Assembly (NCBI RefSeq): GCF_013141715.1
Contig: NZ_WHOA01000167.1
Coordinates: 1-36,243 of the forward strand
From: Paenibacillus phytorum
GTDB taxonomy: Bacteria > Bacillota > Bacilli > Paenibacillales > NBRC-103111
Direction of reading: 5' to 3'
Length of the DNA stretch: 36,243 nucleotides
Shown here piece by piece: positions 24,835 to 33,747 of this stretch. A model generated the notes under the pieces. That model ran no database searches, was not told the DNA's origin, and saw only the letters and a program-made list of their open reading frames with translations. The position numbers and the translations under genes were made by a program. Every line of letters starts with the position of its first letter. Position 1 is the stretch's first letter.

Positions 24835-24874
24835 AAAAAACTGCTTGCAACGGCGTTAATACCCTTGCAAACAG
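24835..24874 (-). terminator. Intrinsic terminator behind the PHP pseudogene
   Basis: On the minus strand CTGTTTGCAA pairs with TTGCAAGCAG and is followed by TTTTTT. It starts 16 bases after the pseudogene stop, the same arrangement as terminator and stop in the intact PHP gene at 14.8 kb. Confidence 0.75.
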
Positions 24875-24889
24875 CCTACAGCAACAAAA

Positions 24890-25147
24890 TCAAACGATGC
24901 GAATATTTCCGACAAAATATAAAGGATTTTTCAGACGAGCCATACCATGCCAGTCCGTTCCGCCAGACACTTTCAAATCCAATCTCTCACAGCAGAGCCG
25001 CCGCTTTTCTGAATCAATTCGATGCTTTTCTCAAGCGGAGCACCATAAGTCTGTTTTACGAAATGGAAACAATAATCAACGAACTTCCCGTAATGCTCCC
25101 ATCCGTTAAACAATCCATCCTTCAACATAGCAAAGTAGAATTCCTTT
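24890..25147 (-). pseudogene. PHP-domain phosphoesterase paralogue, internally deleted
   Basis: The minus strand reads FYFAMLKDGLFNGWEHYGKF, then VDYCFHFVKQTYGAPLEKS and IQKSGG, closely matching the middle of the PHP protein at 14.8-15.6 kb. It then jumps, in a shifted frame, to LCCERLDLKVSGGTDWHGMA and the C-terminus NPLYFVGNIRIV. About 45-50 residues containing AHPK are lost at the junction. The N-terminal metal-binding half (HMHSCHSDG) is absent, replaced by a Gfo/Idh/MocA fragment. The stop is at 24890. It is a clear paralogue remnant of the intact gene. Confidence 0.88.
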
Positions 25148-25346
25148 CCATGTCCGCTCTGATTTGACCAAGGGAACCCATCAGCTTGAGCGATCTCCCG
25201 CCTTCAAATGTAAAAGCGCTCATCGTAAAAGCTACCGTCACTTCGTTGGTTGTCCCGCAAGCTCCAGAAGCACATTGTTCGCCCGTTCTAGAGCTGGAAC
25301 CCAATACTTTCTTTCCATGACTATCCCTCACAGTACTAAGTGTCAA
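25148..25346 (-). pseudogene. Gfo/Idh/MocA oxidoreductase C-terminal fragment
   Basis: About 65 residues can be read, with VTVAFTMSAFTFEGG and RSLKLMGSLGQIRADMERN, which match the C-terminal beta-sheet of Gfo/Idh/MocA oxidoreductases. Everything before it is scrambled (a Cys/Gly/Thr-rich stretch), and its end is fused directly to the middle of the PHP pseudogene near 25147. It abuts the stop codon of the GntR gene. It is non-functional and records an illegitimate junction. Confidence 0.7.
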
Positions 25347-26050
25347 ATATATTTGACCAAGATGCTTTCCACATGCTCCAAATGCGATCTCATCGCTTGA
25401 GATGCCTGCTCTTGATCCCCCCTGCGAATAGCCTCGTAAATCCGTGTATGTTCTTTCAAAAGCTGAATGGCCACATCCTGATTGGCGTACAATTCAGCTC
25501 GGCGAATATCCCGGATCATCGATTCCATCGGCTTCATGATGGATTGACAGGTTCGTTCCATAATGGCATTATGAGTGGCTTGAACCAGCATCACATGGAA
25601 GGATACATCCGTTCTCTCGCCTTCAATATCATTACCTACAGCGCTTACCATTTCGTTCAGAACGAGATGAAGCTGATGCAAATCCTGCTCTGTTCTATTC
25701 TTGGCGGCAATCGCGGCAATCGACACCTCTAGGGATTGTCTGACTTCCATTAATTCAAGCAGCGTCGTTCGATTCATCCGCAAGGAAGCCATCTCCGGCA
25801 ATAAGACCTCGGTAGGCACTTGGCTGATCACTCTGCAGCCGCCTCCCTGCCGGATTTCGATAAGTCCCATGGCTTTTAACGCGCTGAGTGCTTCACGCGC
25901 CGTGGAACGTCCAACTCCAAATCGCTCGGACAGTTCTTTCGTAGACGGGAGTTTATCGCCTGTTTGGAGTTGTCCCTGCAGAATCATTTGCTTGATTTGA
26001 TCAGCCATTTCGTCATAATGATTGCGTTTGAGCAGCTTATTGACTTCCAT
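25343..26050 (-). CDS. lutR: GntR-family regulator, FadR subfamily (LutR-like)
   Basis: A 235-residue DNA-binding regulator. Residues 10-75 are the GntR winged helix (PSTKELSERFGVGRSTAREA, LSALKAMGLIEIRQGGG). Residues 95-230 form the all-helical FCD effector domain with typical metal/acid ligands in the DVSFHVMLV and HTRIYEAIRRGD regions. B. subtilis LutR, of the same subfamily, represses lutABC in the absence of lactate. Here the gene starts 13 bases after lutC and is probably cotranscribed with lutABC, giving autoregulation. The symbol rests on context. Confidence 0.85.
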   Translation of the reverse strand: MEVNKLLKRNHYDEMADQIKQMILQGQLQTGDKLPSTKELSERFGVGRSTAREALSALKAMGLIEIRQGGGCRVISQVPTEVLLPEMASLRMNRTTLLELMEVRQSLEVSIAAIAAKNRTEQDLHQLHLVLNEMVSAVGNDIEGERTDVSFHVMLVQATHNAIMERTCQSIMKPMESMIRDIRRAELYANQDVAIQLLKEHTRIYEAIRRGDQEQASQAMRSHLEHVESILVKYI

Positions 26051-26063
26051 GCTATAACCTCTT

Positions 26064-26789
26064 TTACCCGATGATTAGCACATGCACGATACCAGGGCCA
26101 TGAACGCCTATGGTTAAATCGTTCTCAATATCCGCCGAGCGGCTAGGACCTGAAATAAAGTGAATGCCAGCGGGAAGATCCTTCCTTGCCGATTGATCGA
26201 ATTGAATCAGAATCTCCCCTAGTCGGGTCTTCAGCCGTTCCACAGGAAGAATCACGATCAAAGATGTAGGAAGCAGACTAACCGATCTTCCCTTTTCCTT
26301 TGATGATAACACAGTTAGCGATCCGGTGTAAGCCGCTGCTGCATCTGCAAGAACGATGCCAAGGTCGGCCGCGGCAGCTGCGGCTTTCCAGCTTTCCCGA
26401 CTGTCCGTATTCCACGCGGAAATCTGCGCTTCCGATAACACATCGCTAAGATGAAGGGCATGCAGCTCAGGCTGATCCTGATGGATAATCCGGTTAACGC
26501 CTAATGATTGCGCAATATCGATTATCGCTAATTTCGCTTTCTCCATCGAAGCAAGCCTAACGACATAACCTCCTGCCGCTTGAAAATTAGTCGTAAACTG
26601 CTCAATTCTTTCTTCCAACGGCCATTCGAATTTATGCCAAAAATCTGGTGCTCCCCGATAGGGATGCACGGGCTTCTCTACGACTCTTGCTCGCCCCAGC
26701 TTACTGGCAATGCCGTTCATAAACCGCTCTTGTTCCTTAACTGACTGAGAGTCCAATTGTGTCAGCCATGCTTGACTGCGCTCACTCAT
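26064..26789 (-). CDS. lutC: Lactate utilization protein C (LUD domain)
   Basis: A 241-residue LUD-domain protein (DUF162). The body runs from the FMNGIASKLGRAR start region through DVLSEAQISAWNTDSRE and ADLGIVLADAAAAYTGSLTV to the C-terminal GPSRSADIENDLTIGVHGPG motif, which is the family's signature. With LutA and LutB it forms the L-lactate oxidising complex LutABC that produces pyruvate. Its start overlaps the lutB stop by eight bases, and it is third in the lutABC order. Confidence 0.95.
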   Translation of the reverse strand: MSERSQAWLTQLDSQSVKEQERFMNGIASKLGRARVVEKPVHPYRGAPDFWHKFEWPLEERIEQFTTNFQAAGGYVVRLASMEKAKLAIIDIAQSLGVNRIIHQDQPELHALHLSDVLSEAQISAWNTDSRESWKAAAAAADLGIVLADAAAAYTGSLTVLSSKEKGRSVSLLPTSLIVILPVERLKTRLGEILIQFDQSARKDLPAGIHFISGPSRSADIENDLTIGVHGPGIVHVLIIG

Positions 26790-28299
26790 CCTGATGTCCT
26801 CCTTGGTTTTTTCTCTTCGTCAACGCATCTTGCATACGACTGTGCAAAACCGGGTCTATTCCTTTAAATTCTTGACGTATTTGATGTTCAAGCGTACCCC
26901 AGCTGTCTCGGAAAGAAGCCTTAGGCAAACTAGGCGCAACTCGATACGTATTCCATCCTTTTAATGGCCCTACGCGCAGTCGAATACCTTGATCGCGAAC
27001 AACCAGCTTCTGGCCGATACGTGCCAGTTTCAATACGGTATTAAATCTCTTCGCGCTTCCCATGATGGCTGCAAAGCCCCTCATCCCGGCTTGTTCAAGT
27101 TTGTCGCCATGCCCCTGCTCCACTTTGCGACGACGTAGTGAGACAAGCATATCGTGGAGCGGTATTTTCACAGGACAAGCTTCGTAACAAGCGCCGCATA
27201 GGCTGGAAGCGTTGGCAATGTCGTCCCAATCCGCTGTGTTCTTCTGGAGCGCAGGGGTTAACACCGCCCCAATCGGTCCGCTGTAGGTGCCCCCATAGGC
27301 GTGACCGCCAATATGACGATAAACTGGGCATGCATTCAGGCAGGCCCCGCAGCGGATGCAATTGAGCAGCTCCTGAAATTCCGGATCGCCAAGCTGCAAA
27401 GAACGCCCGTTGTCGACGATAATAATATGCATCTCCTCCGGACCATCTGCATCAGACCCACGCCGCGGACCTGTAATTCCGGACATGTAGACGGTCAGCT
27501 TTTGGCCGGTAGCCGAACGCGGCAGCAGTGTCGCCATGACCTCCAAATCCATCCAACTTGGTATAATCCGCTCCATGCCCATGAGTGTAATTTGTGTCTT
27601 GGGCACGGTGGAAACCATTCGTGCGTTGCCTTCATTTTCAAACAGAACAATAGACCCGCTTTCCGCAATAGCAAAGTTGCAGCCCGTGATGCCAATATCC
27701 GCCTCCAGAAATTTTTCCCGCAGCTTTCTGCGGACAAATCCTGCCAATATCGTCGTATCGGGCGGTAAGGTCTCCCCTGCTTCCTTGGATAATAAGTCAG
27801 CAATCTGATACCGGTTTTTGTGAATCGCTGGAATGATGATATGGGAGGGCGTTTCGTCGGCCAATTGAATAATATATTCGCCTAAATCCGTTTCAATGGC
27901 CTCAACGCCAATAGAGGCAAGCGCCTGATTCAAATGCAGCTCCTCTGTAACCATGGATTTGGACTTAACGACGGTCCGGGCCGCTTTCTCTTTGGCGATG
28001 GTCAAGGATAGCTTCACAGCATCATCGGCCGTCTCGGCAAAATGAACATGGACACCGTTCTCTCGAGCATTTTCAACAAACGTATGTAAGTAATAATCCA
28101 GGTAGGCGATGGTATGCAGCCGAATTTGCCTGCCTCTTTCACGCCATTCCTCCCAGTTCCCGTGTTCTTCCGCGGCTTTAAGTTTACCGTTCCGCAGCCG
28201 TTCTGTCGTAAACATAACCGCTTTGCGAAGGAACTCGTCGTTCAGCGCCTGATCTGCCCGCTCCTTGACCGTCTTCCCTTCAGCTTCTTTTTGACTCAT
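26782..28299 (-). CDS. lutB: Lactate utilization iron-sulfur protein B
   Basis: A 505-residue LutB. Residues 60-290 form a LUD domain (ITGCNFAIAESGSIVLFENEGN and related strings). Two ferredoxin-like 4Fe-4S motifs follow: CIRCGACLNACPVYRHIG near residue 312 and CGACYEACPVKIP near residue 362. A C-terminal helical region ends the protein. It transfers electrons in LutABC lactate oxidation. The start overlaps the lutA stop by four bases (ATGA), so translation is coupled. Confidence 0.95.
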   Translation of the reverse strand: MSQKEAEGKTVKERADQALNDEFLRKAVMFTTERLRNGKLKAAEEHGNWEEWRERGRQIRLHTIAYLDYYLHTFVENARENGVHVHFAETADDAVKLSLTIAKEKAARTVVKSKSMVTEELHLNQALASIGVEAIETDLGEYIIQLADETPSHIIIPAIHKNRYQIADLLSKEAGETLPPDTTILAGFVRRKLREKFLEADIGITGCNFAIAESGSIVLFENEGNARMVSTVPKTQITLMGMERIIPSWMDLEVMATLLPRSATGQKLTVYMSGITGPRRGSDADGPEEMHIIIVDNGRSLQLGDPEFQELLNCIRCGACLNACPVYRHIGGHAYGGTYSGPIGAVLTPALQKNTADWDDIANASSLCGACYEACPVKIPLHDMLVSLRRRKVEQGHGDKLEQAGMRGFAAIMGSAKRFNTVLKLARIGQKLVVRDQGIRLRVGPLKGWNTYRVAPSLPKASFRDSWGTLEHQIRQEFKGIDPVLHSRMQDALTKRKNQGGHQDE

Positions 28300-29024
28300 G
28301 CCCTTTTCACCCCTTCATATAACAGTTCAGCCAGATGCATAACCTTGACTGGTTCATTTCGGAATCGCAGATTGCCGGCAATGTTCATCAGACAGGCCAT
28401 ATCCAGGCCGACAAGCACCTCCGCTTCCGTTTCCTTCACATGATCGACTTTTTCATTCACCATGGCCCCGGATATATCCGACATTTTCACAGCAAAAGTT
28501 CCTCCAAATCCACAGCAATCCTCTGCAAAAGGAAGAGGCACCAGTTCTAACTCCTTTACCTGCCGCAGCAAAGCCAGCGGTTCTTCCTTCACACCAAGAA
28601 GCCTGCTGCCGTGGCAGGAGGGATGATACGTAACTTTATGCGGAAACCTCGCTCCAAGATCAGTGATACCAAGTACACCTACGAGAAACTGCGTGAACTC
28701 ATATGTTTTGTTCTGTAATTGCAAGGCTTTGTCCAGCATTTCCGGATCATCCTTGAAAAGATCCGCATAGTGATGAATCATATACGTACAAGATCCTGAG
28801 GCCGAGATGACGAAGTCGCTATCTTCAAAAGCAGCAAGAATTGTTTTTGCCGTTGTCCTTGCTTCCTCCCAGTAGCCGCTGTTGTAAGCGGGCTGCCCAC
28901 AGCAAGTTTGAATGGTCGGGAATTGCAGAAGGATACCGTGATAGCCCAAAATTCGAGATATCGCCTCTCCGACTTTCGGGTATAAAGCGTCACTTAAGCA
29001 GGTAATGAATAACGATATTTTCAT
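28296..29024 (-). CDS. lutA: Lactate utilization protein A (Fe-S, CCG domain)
   Basis: A 242-residue cytoplasmic protein with two cysteine-rich CCG domains of the heterodisulfide-reductase/GlpC type: TCCGQPAYNSGYW and DCCGFGGTFAVK, plus SCTYM and SCHGSR cysteines. Relatives start with MKxSLFxTCL, so the ATG at 29024 behind GAAAGGGTG is preferred over a GTG nine bases upstream. It is the first gene of lutABC. A putative GntR operator lies 33 bases before the start. No lactate permease gene is adjacent. Confidence 0.95.
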   Translation of the reverse strand: MKISLFITCLSDALYPKVGEAISRILGYHGILLQFPTIQTCCGQPAYNSGYWEEARTTAKTILAAFEDSDFVISASGSCTYMIHHYADLFKDDPEMLDKALQLQNKTYEFTQFLVGVLGITDLGARFPHKVTYHPSCHGSRLLGVKEEPLALLRQVKELELVPLPFAEDCCGFGGTFAVKMSDISGAMVNEKVDHVKETEAEVLVGLDMACLMNIAGNLRFRNEPVKVMHLAELLYEGVKRA

Positions 29025-29056
29025 AAAATGCACCCTTTCAAAAATTAGATATCAGG

Positions 29057-29067
29057 TTGTCAGACAT
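29057..29067. promoter_or_regulatory. Candidate LutR/FadR-type operator upstream of lutA
   Basis: TTGTCAGACAT fits the FadR-subfamily consensus TNGTNNNACNA at all but one position and lies just before lutA. A possible extended -10 (TTAGTAT on the minus strand, about 29076-29082) lies upstream, so the site would overlap the transcription start region. The -35 is weak. Confidence 0.45.
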
Positions 29068-29221
29068 GTTGATACTAACATAAAGCACTGTACTTTGAAA
29101 GGCTTATTCTTTCGCACTTTTTATGAAGCGCCACGCTGCAAGCTTTGCAGCCGCAATCCATCCATATAGTAAGGGCGGTTGTGATGCAAGAATTTAAAAT
29201 GGATAGCAAATACCCAGAAAT

Positions 29222-29516
29222 TGGGTTGTGTTGCAAAGAATCCAAACCGTGATAACATATAGAAAAATGAAATCATGGGATGGGACGAATCAATATGGAA
29301 TCAAAAGATAATGTATTCAAATAGAAACATTACGAAGCTGATATGATCCTATTAACCGTTAGATGGTATTTAAAATATTGTTTGAGTTATAGAGATGTCG
29401 CAGAAATGATGAAAGAGCGAGGATTGAATATTTCTCATACTACGATCATGAGATGGGTTCATGAGTTCGGACCTGAAATAGACAAACGAATTCGCCCCAA
29501 GTTAATTCCAGTGTAA
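29222..29516 (+). mobile_element. IS6-family (IS240-like) remnant: left end and transposase N-terminus
   Basis: Near 29222 the sequence GGGTTGTGTTGCAAAG matches the IS6-family terminal inverted repeat. From 29295 a frame reads MESKDNVFK, a stop (TAG where relatives have a Trp), then KHYEADMILLTVRWYLKYCL, SYRDVAEMMKERGLNISHTT and IMRWVHEFGPEID, ending at a stop at 29514-29516. This is the N-terminal helix-turn-helix part. The catalytic DDE domain and right end are missing. Confidence 0.82.
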
Positions 29517-29536
29517 ATCATCTTTTTATAGCAACT

Positions 29537-29577
29537 AAAAAATCCCGCCCCAAAGACATTCTCTTAGGGACGAGATT
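29537..29577 (-). terminator. Terminator of the UxaA-aldo/keto reductase operon
   Basis: On the minus strand AATCTCGTCCC pairs with GGGGCGGGATT around a 15-base loop and is followed by TTTTT. It lies about 75 bases after the aldo/keto reductase stop at 29654. Confidence 0.8.
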
Positions 29578-29653
29578 ATTGTTCCAATTTAATGAATCAC
29601 CAAGGCAGCTCGGTCACGAATCGATCTCGATGACCATGATCTACCCCCACCCA

Positions 29654-30619
29654 CTAAGCAAATCGATTCTCTTCGGGATCTTCCGTATCATAGCCAAAGG
29701 CATCAAGCGCCGGCCATAGCTCAGGGGCAATCGGGTAATTCGCGAGCTCCAACGTCTGGGCTACCCGTTCCGGTTTACTCATGCCAACGACCGTACTAGC
29801 GATCCGCGAATCGCGAAGCGAAAATTGAAGTGCTGCGGCGGCAAGCGGAACATCGTATTCCAGGCAAACCTTGGCGAACATACGCGCTCTCTCCAATACG
29901 AGTGGCGGAGCTTCGCTATAGGCATATCGTGCGTATACTTCTGGTCCTTTGGCCAATATGCCACTGCCATAAGGAGCGGCGTTAATAACCGCCACGCCCA
30001 TACGACTCGCGACATCAAGCAAAGGTTCGGCAGCCCGATTGAGCAGCGTATATCGATTATGGGTTTCAACCGCACTGAACGCTCCCGTTTCGACATAACG
30101 AATGAGCATATCGATCGGTCCGCCGGATATTCCGATGTGATCGATGACTCCCTGCTTTTGAAACTTTTGCAGTACTTCTAACGGTCCGCCGGATCCCATC
30201 ACATTTTCGAAGGTGGTATGTTCAGGATCGTGGATGTAAACGTATTGCAGACGATCAAGTCCTAAGCGTTCGAGGCTTCCTTCGATGGAACGTTTGATCT
30301 GTTCGCCGCTGAAGTCTCCGGTCATAAAGTCGCGATCGGCTTTGGTTGCCAACACGTAACCTGCGGGAAGACCACCATTCGCTCTAATAGCCTTGCCAAT
30401 CCGCCGTTCGCTCTCACCTTCGCCGTATGCTGCAGCCGTATCTATAAAGTTGATTGGGCTTTCGAAAGCGGTTCGCAGCGTTACCAATGCTTGTTCCTCC
30501 GACGTGCTATATTGAAAGGTTTCCGGCATATCTCCGAGCGGAGCGGCTCCAATACATAGCGGTGATATGAGTAGGCCAGTACTGCCAAGCGGCCGTTGGG
30601 ATAATAATGCGTTCGTCAT
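29654..30619 (-). CDS. Aldo/keto reductase, aldose 1-dehydrogenase-like (L-fucose dehydrogenase candidate)
   Basis: A 321-residue NAD(P)-dependent TIM-barrel oxidoreductase. The catalytic tetrad is visible: Asp60 and Tyr65 in NFIDTAAAYGEGE, Lys93 in VLATKAD, His130 in YVYIHDPEH. The sequence type (GSTGLLISPLCIGAAPLG, ISGGPIDMLIRY) is that of D-threo-aldose 1-dehydrogenase/L-fucose and L-galactose dehydrogenases, which oxidise the sugar to a lactone. The start chosen is the ATG at 30619 behind GCGAGGAAC; an ATG 33 bases upstream lacks a ribosome binding site. It follows the UxaA-like gene in one operon. A lactonase and dehydratase in the same locus support an oxidative sugar pathway. Confidence 0.85.
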   Translation of the reverse strand: MTNALLSQRPLGSTGLLISPLCIGAAPLGDMPETFQYSTSEEQALVTLRTAFESPINFIDTAAAYGEGESERRIGKAIRANGGLPAGYVLATKADRDFMTGDFSGEQIKRSIEGSLERLGLDRLQYVYIHDPEHTTFENVMGSGGPLEVLQKFQKQGVIDHIGISGGPIDMLIRYVETGAFSAVETHNRYTLLNRAAEPLLDVASRMGVAVINAAPYGSGILAKGPEVYARYAYSEAPPLVLERARMFAKVCLEYDVPLAAAALQFSLRDSRIASTVVGMSKPERVAQTLELANYPIAPELWPALDAFGYDTEDPEENRFA

Positions 30620-30651
30620 GGAGTGTTCCTCGCTTTCTGATTTTGTCTGCA

Positions 30652-33354
30652 TTATAACGACACACCCAAAAAGCCTCGTGTCATTTGAAAATCGATATTT
30701 CCTTTCTGATAGAGACGCGGTACATAAGAATGTTCCAAAATTTCTTTGCTTCGCTCAAGAATATGATTCACCCATATGCTCGGATTGCCCTCGAGTACCA
30801 AATCGACATCTTGCTTATGGTTATGCAGCACGTCCTGATCCGACGTCACTTGCAGCATTGGGACGAAAGGATGCGCCTGCATCGGACGATCACCGATCAG
30901 CGCGATTATTAATTCCACACCTGTGGCGGCGAGTCCTGTGATCGTCTCTACCCCATGCGTTGTTGGAGTCTCCATAATGTGGAAGCCGTTTCGGTGGACG
31001 TGTTCCCCATAGGCAATTGACGGCCGAACTTGAGATGTGCTAAATAGTTGCTGACTGAACGCATCCTCGGCAAGCAATCCGCTGTTCTCGGGAATGACGA
31101 CCAAGCCACCAGCTCCGACAATTATTTTGGTCAGTACCCCCAACTGCTCGCCGGCATTTTTGTTAATAGCACCAACGCTTACGATCCCGATGCGCAGTCC
31201 TTCCAAACCTACCGTCACCTTCTCCGCAGGATCAGCCGCAACCAATCGATCGGCGAACCAGGCCTCAACCTTCTCGCTCACCTTGGCAATTCCGCCGTCG
31301 AGCTGGATGCTGGCATAACCAAGACGGCTCGCATCGACACCCATCACATCCATCTGATGGCGCATGTAGTCGTTATGCGTTTTCTCACAGCCATGCTCCA
31401 GCAGCAAACAATGCTTCACCATCGGATGCGTAATATAGCCGATCATCGTGCGGGCAAACAGTGATTCGGCTGGCCCCCCCGAGGTGCCGCAGCCTTCCGT
31501 GTGCGCCAATGTGACAAAGCGCGAGAGCTCGGGATAACCTGCTCCTTGCTCGTTCAGTCGCCGTGTGATCATGCCCGCTACCTGTCCGGCACAAAGACTC
31601 GTCGGCACGATCAAGCCGATATTGTCACTGGACTGCCGATTGCGATGCCGAGTAAAGGAAAATTGAAGCGAGATATTCCTCGTTACAGCCTTATCTTCAA
31701 TTTCTATCGGAGCTCCTGTCGGTACAGGAGTGTGAAGCAGCGTATCCAGCCGACTCGCATCGTTCTGCTGCCAGTTGCGCCAAATTTGTACTTGGGCATG
31801 GCCCGCCTTCTCGCCGACGCTTCGCTGACCAGAGGCAATTTGGAGCGCCAACTCGAATACCTCTTGGCCCAGCTCATCCATCGACTTGCCTTCCAGATAC
31901 TGCCCCGCGTTCACATCCATATCATTCGAAAGCAATTGGAAGCGGCGAGTTGTCGTGACCACCTTGACCGTAGGCACATACGGAAAGTTGGTGATCGAAC
32001 CATTTCCCGTTGTAAAGAAGATCATGTTGCAGCCGGCGGCTACCTGTCCGGCGATGCTCTCCAGGTCATTGCCAGGGCTGTCCATGAAATAGTAGCCGCC
32101 ATCCTTCATGAGCTCCCCGTACTCAGTTGCATAATCGATCCGCGTTGTCGGATCTTTCTTCATAGCGGCGCCTATAGACTTGAGATAGATGTTGTACAAG
32201 CCGCGATACATGTTGCCACCTGACGGGTTACCTTCCGCGCTTGTGCCGTGCCAGGAAGTGCGCTCCTTAAATCGGTTCACAAGTTCCAGAAATTTGCGCG
32301 CGGTTTCCACGTTACGTACTTTTGACAAGACATAGGGCTCCGCGCCAATCAACTCATCAGTTTCGGCTAGACTAGCCGCACCGCCGTAACGCACCAATTG
32401 TTCTGAAACCCAACCGAGCAGCGGATTCGCGGATACTCCGGAAAATGCGTCCGAACCGCCGCACTGCAAGCCGATTCGCAAGTGGCGGATGGATTCAGGC
32501 GTCCGTTGCATCGTGTTAACCGTTGACAGCCATTCCCGCACTATCGCTTCACCTTTAACCAGCTCCTCTTCAAAGCTGCCTGTAAGCGACACGAACTTAT
32601 GCAGCACTTCATCGATCGGATAGTTATGCTCGCGTGCATAAGCCTCTACCATCTTGTTCGTGACCGATTCATTGCCATAATCGACAACCAATACCGCTCC
32701 GACGTTCGGGTTGACCATGAAACCTGAGAGCGTCCGCAGCAGCAAGTCCACATTATTCGGCTTCTCTGTGCCGCCCTCCGTATGAGCGACGGGAACGAAC
32801 CCGTCTATATTCGAATCGTTCTTCCATTCGCTTTGCAGACGAGAGGCAAGCTCATTCACGTAGCTCCCCGTATGCGAGGTGGTGCCGAGCAGTACGATGT
32901 AGTTCCGGGTGCCAACCCCGCGATCTTCATGGCGGCGGTATCCCATGAAAGTGCGCGTATCCTCATAAGCTGGCGATGCCTGAGCCGGCCGAAAGTTCTC
33001 CTCGTCAAGGATATAAGGAGAAACTTGATCCGCGAAATTGGGCTCCGCCGGCACTGCGAATGTCAACTGGCGCACACTGAGCGCTCCACGTACTGTTTCG
33101 TTGATCACATAGTGGCCGGGCTGAATCTGCTTAATCGCCACGCCGAAAGGCAAATGCCACGAAAGCAAATCTTGACCAGGAGCGATCGCTTTCACCGCAA
33201 ATCGATGGCCTTCCATAACCGTGTAATCCAAGGTGAGGATTTGGCCTTCATACTGAATGACGGTACCGGAGTTCAATTGGTGAATCGCAACGGCGCAGTT
33301 ATCCCCGGGCAAGGGAAGTCTCGCTACTTCTTCAAATTGGTAAACGACGTCCAT
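30652..33354 (-). CDS. Internally duplicated UxaA-family sugar-acid dehydratase
   Basis: A 900-residue protein, about twice the length of a standard UxaA altronate dehydratase. Residues 1-100 form a SAF-like domain. The first catalytic module (about 135-530) has HTEGG (191-195), GLQCGGSDAFSG (295-306) and YYFMDSPGNDLESIAGQ (about 421-437). The second module (about 575-870) repeats the plan with HTEGCGTSGG (618-627) and HIMETPTTHGVETITG (about 792-807), but where the first has QCGGSD it reads IVSVGAINKNAGEQ. Each half thus keeps a different part of the canonical motifs. The family dehydrates aldonic acids to 2-keto-3-deoxy acids; UxaA homologues serve L-fucose use in Campylobacter jejuni. The start at 33354 follows AAAGGAG. 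It is first in the operon with the aldo/keto reductase. Confidence 0.85.
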   Translation of the reverse strand: MDVVYQFEEVARLPLPGDNCAVAIHQLNSGTVIQYEGQILTLDYTVMEGHRFAVKAIAPGQDLLSWHLPFGVAIKQIQPGHYVINETVRGALSVRQLTFAVPAEPNFADQVSPYILDEENFRPAQASPAYEDTRTFMGYRRHEDRGVGTRNYIVLLGTTSHTGSYVNELASRLQSEWKNDSNIDGFVPVAHTEGGTEKPNNVDLLLRTLSGFMVNPNVGAVLVVDYGNESVTNKMVEAYAREHNYPIDEVLHKFVSLTGSFEEELVKGEAIVREWLSTVNTMQRTPESIRHLRIGLQCGGSDAFSGVSANPLLGWVSEQLVRYGGAASLAETDELIGAEPYVLSKVRNVETARKFLELVNRFKERTSWHGTSAEGNPSGGNMYRGLYNIYLKSIGAAMKKDPTTRIDYATEYGELMKDGGYYFMDSPGNDLESIAGQVAAGCNMIFFTTGNGSITNFPYVPTVKVVTTTRRFQLLSNDMDVNAGQYLEGKSMDELGQEVFELALQIASGQRSVGEKAGHAQVQIWRNWQQNDASRLDTLLHTPVPTGAPIEIEDKAVTRNISLQFSFTRHRNRQSSDNIGLIVPTSLCAGQVAGMITRRLNEQGAGYPELSRFVTLAHTEGCGTSGGPAESLFARTMIGYITHPMVKHCLLLEHGCEKTHNDYMRHQMDVMGVDASRLGYASIQLDGGIAKVSEKVEAWFADRLVAADPAEKVTVGLEGLRIGIVSVGAINKNAGEQLGVLTKIIVGAGGLVVIPENSGLLAEDAFSQQLFSTSQVRPSIAYGEHVHRNGFHIMETPTTHGVETITGLAATGVELIIALIGDRPMQAHPFVPMLQVTSDQDVLHNHKQDVDLVLEGNPSIWVNHILERSKEILEHSYVPRLYQKGNIDFQMTRGFLGVSL

Positions 33355-33747
33355 CGATGACTGGCTCCTTTGATGAGATTTTTCGAACAATCCAAATAAG
33401 CATTGGCAGCACTTAAACTACCTGGCATAGTATGACTAGCACGCAACCTAGCGTGTGTTATGAGAATGAATCCCAGGATTCGATTCAGCCTATAAATGAA
33501 TAATTGAGTTTCTTCCAAGGTTAGTGCTGTTAAAACAACAATATTCTCACCCAGTTGATGCGCATTCAGGCAATAAGTGGCATCAATTTTTTAGTAAGCA
33601 TAGCCTCCCTGATTTTGGTGTGCACACATATTATTGTAACAGGATTATGGCATTTGATAATTCTTTACCTTTGCAAAAACATACTCTATTTTGATATTCT
33701 ATACATAAGAGAAATAATGAAGTGAGATGATTGGGGAGGTTCGGAAA
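33355..33747. promoter_or_regulatory. Divergent control region, dehydratase operon versus AraC regulator
   Basis: A 393-base spacer between two divergent starts, with no convincing gene inside. It contains the 22-base operator candidate at 33676-33697, about 50 bases upstream of the AraC start, and a GCACGC/GCGTGT inverted repeat near 33441. A promoter of the regulator gene probably overlaps the operator (TATTCT/TATACA series at 33694-33706). No good promoter for the dehydratase is identifiable by eye. Confidence 0.5.
33676..33697 (+). promoter_or_regulatory. Putative AraC-regulator operator, copy 1
   Basis: AAAACATACTCT, then A, then TTTTGATAT. An identical sequence except for one base occurs at 35966-35987 upstream of the lactonase gene. 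Occurrence next to both the regulator and a pathway gene suggests that this is the binding site of the AraC protein. Confidence 0.6.

Noticed and set aside
24760..25167. 135-codon plus-strand open frame
   Set aside because: It crosses the antisense of the zinc-ribbon ORF, a terminator and the PHP pseudogene; homology is clearly on the minus strand.
31501..32223. 240-codon plus-strand open frame
   Set aside because: It lies wholly opposite the UxaA-like gene, has no family resemblance or ribosome binding site, and is a shadow of that gene's codon bias.
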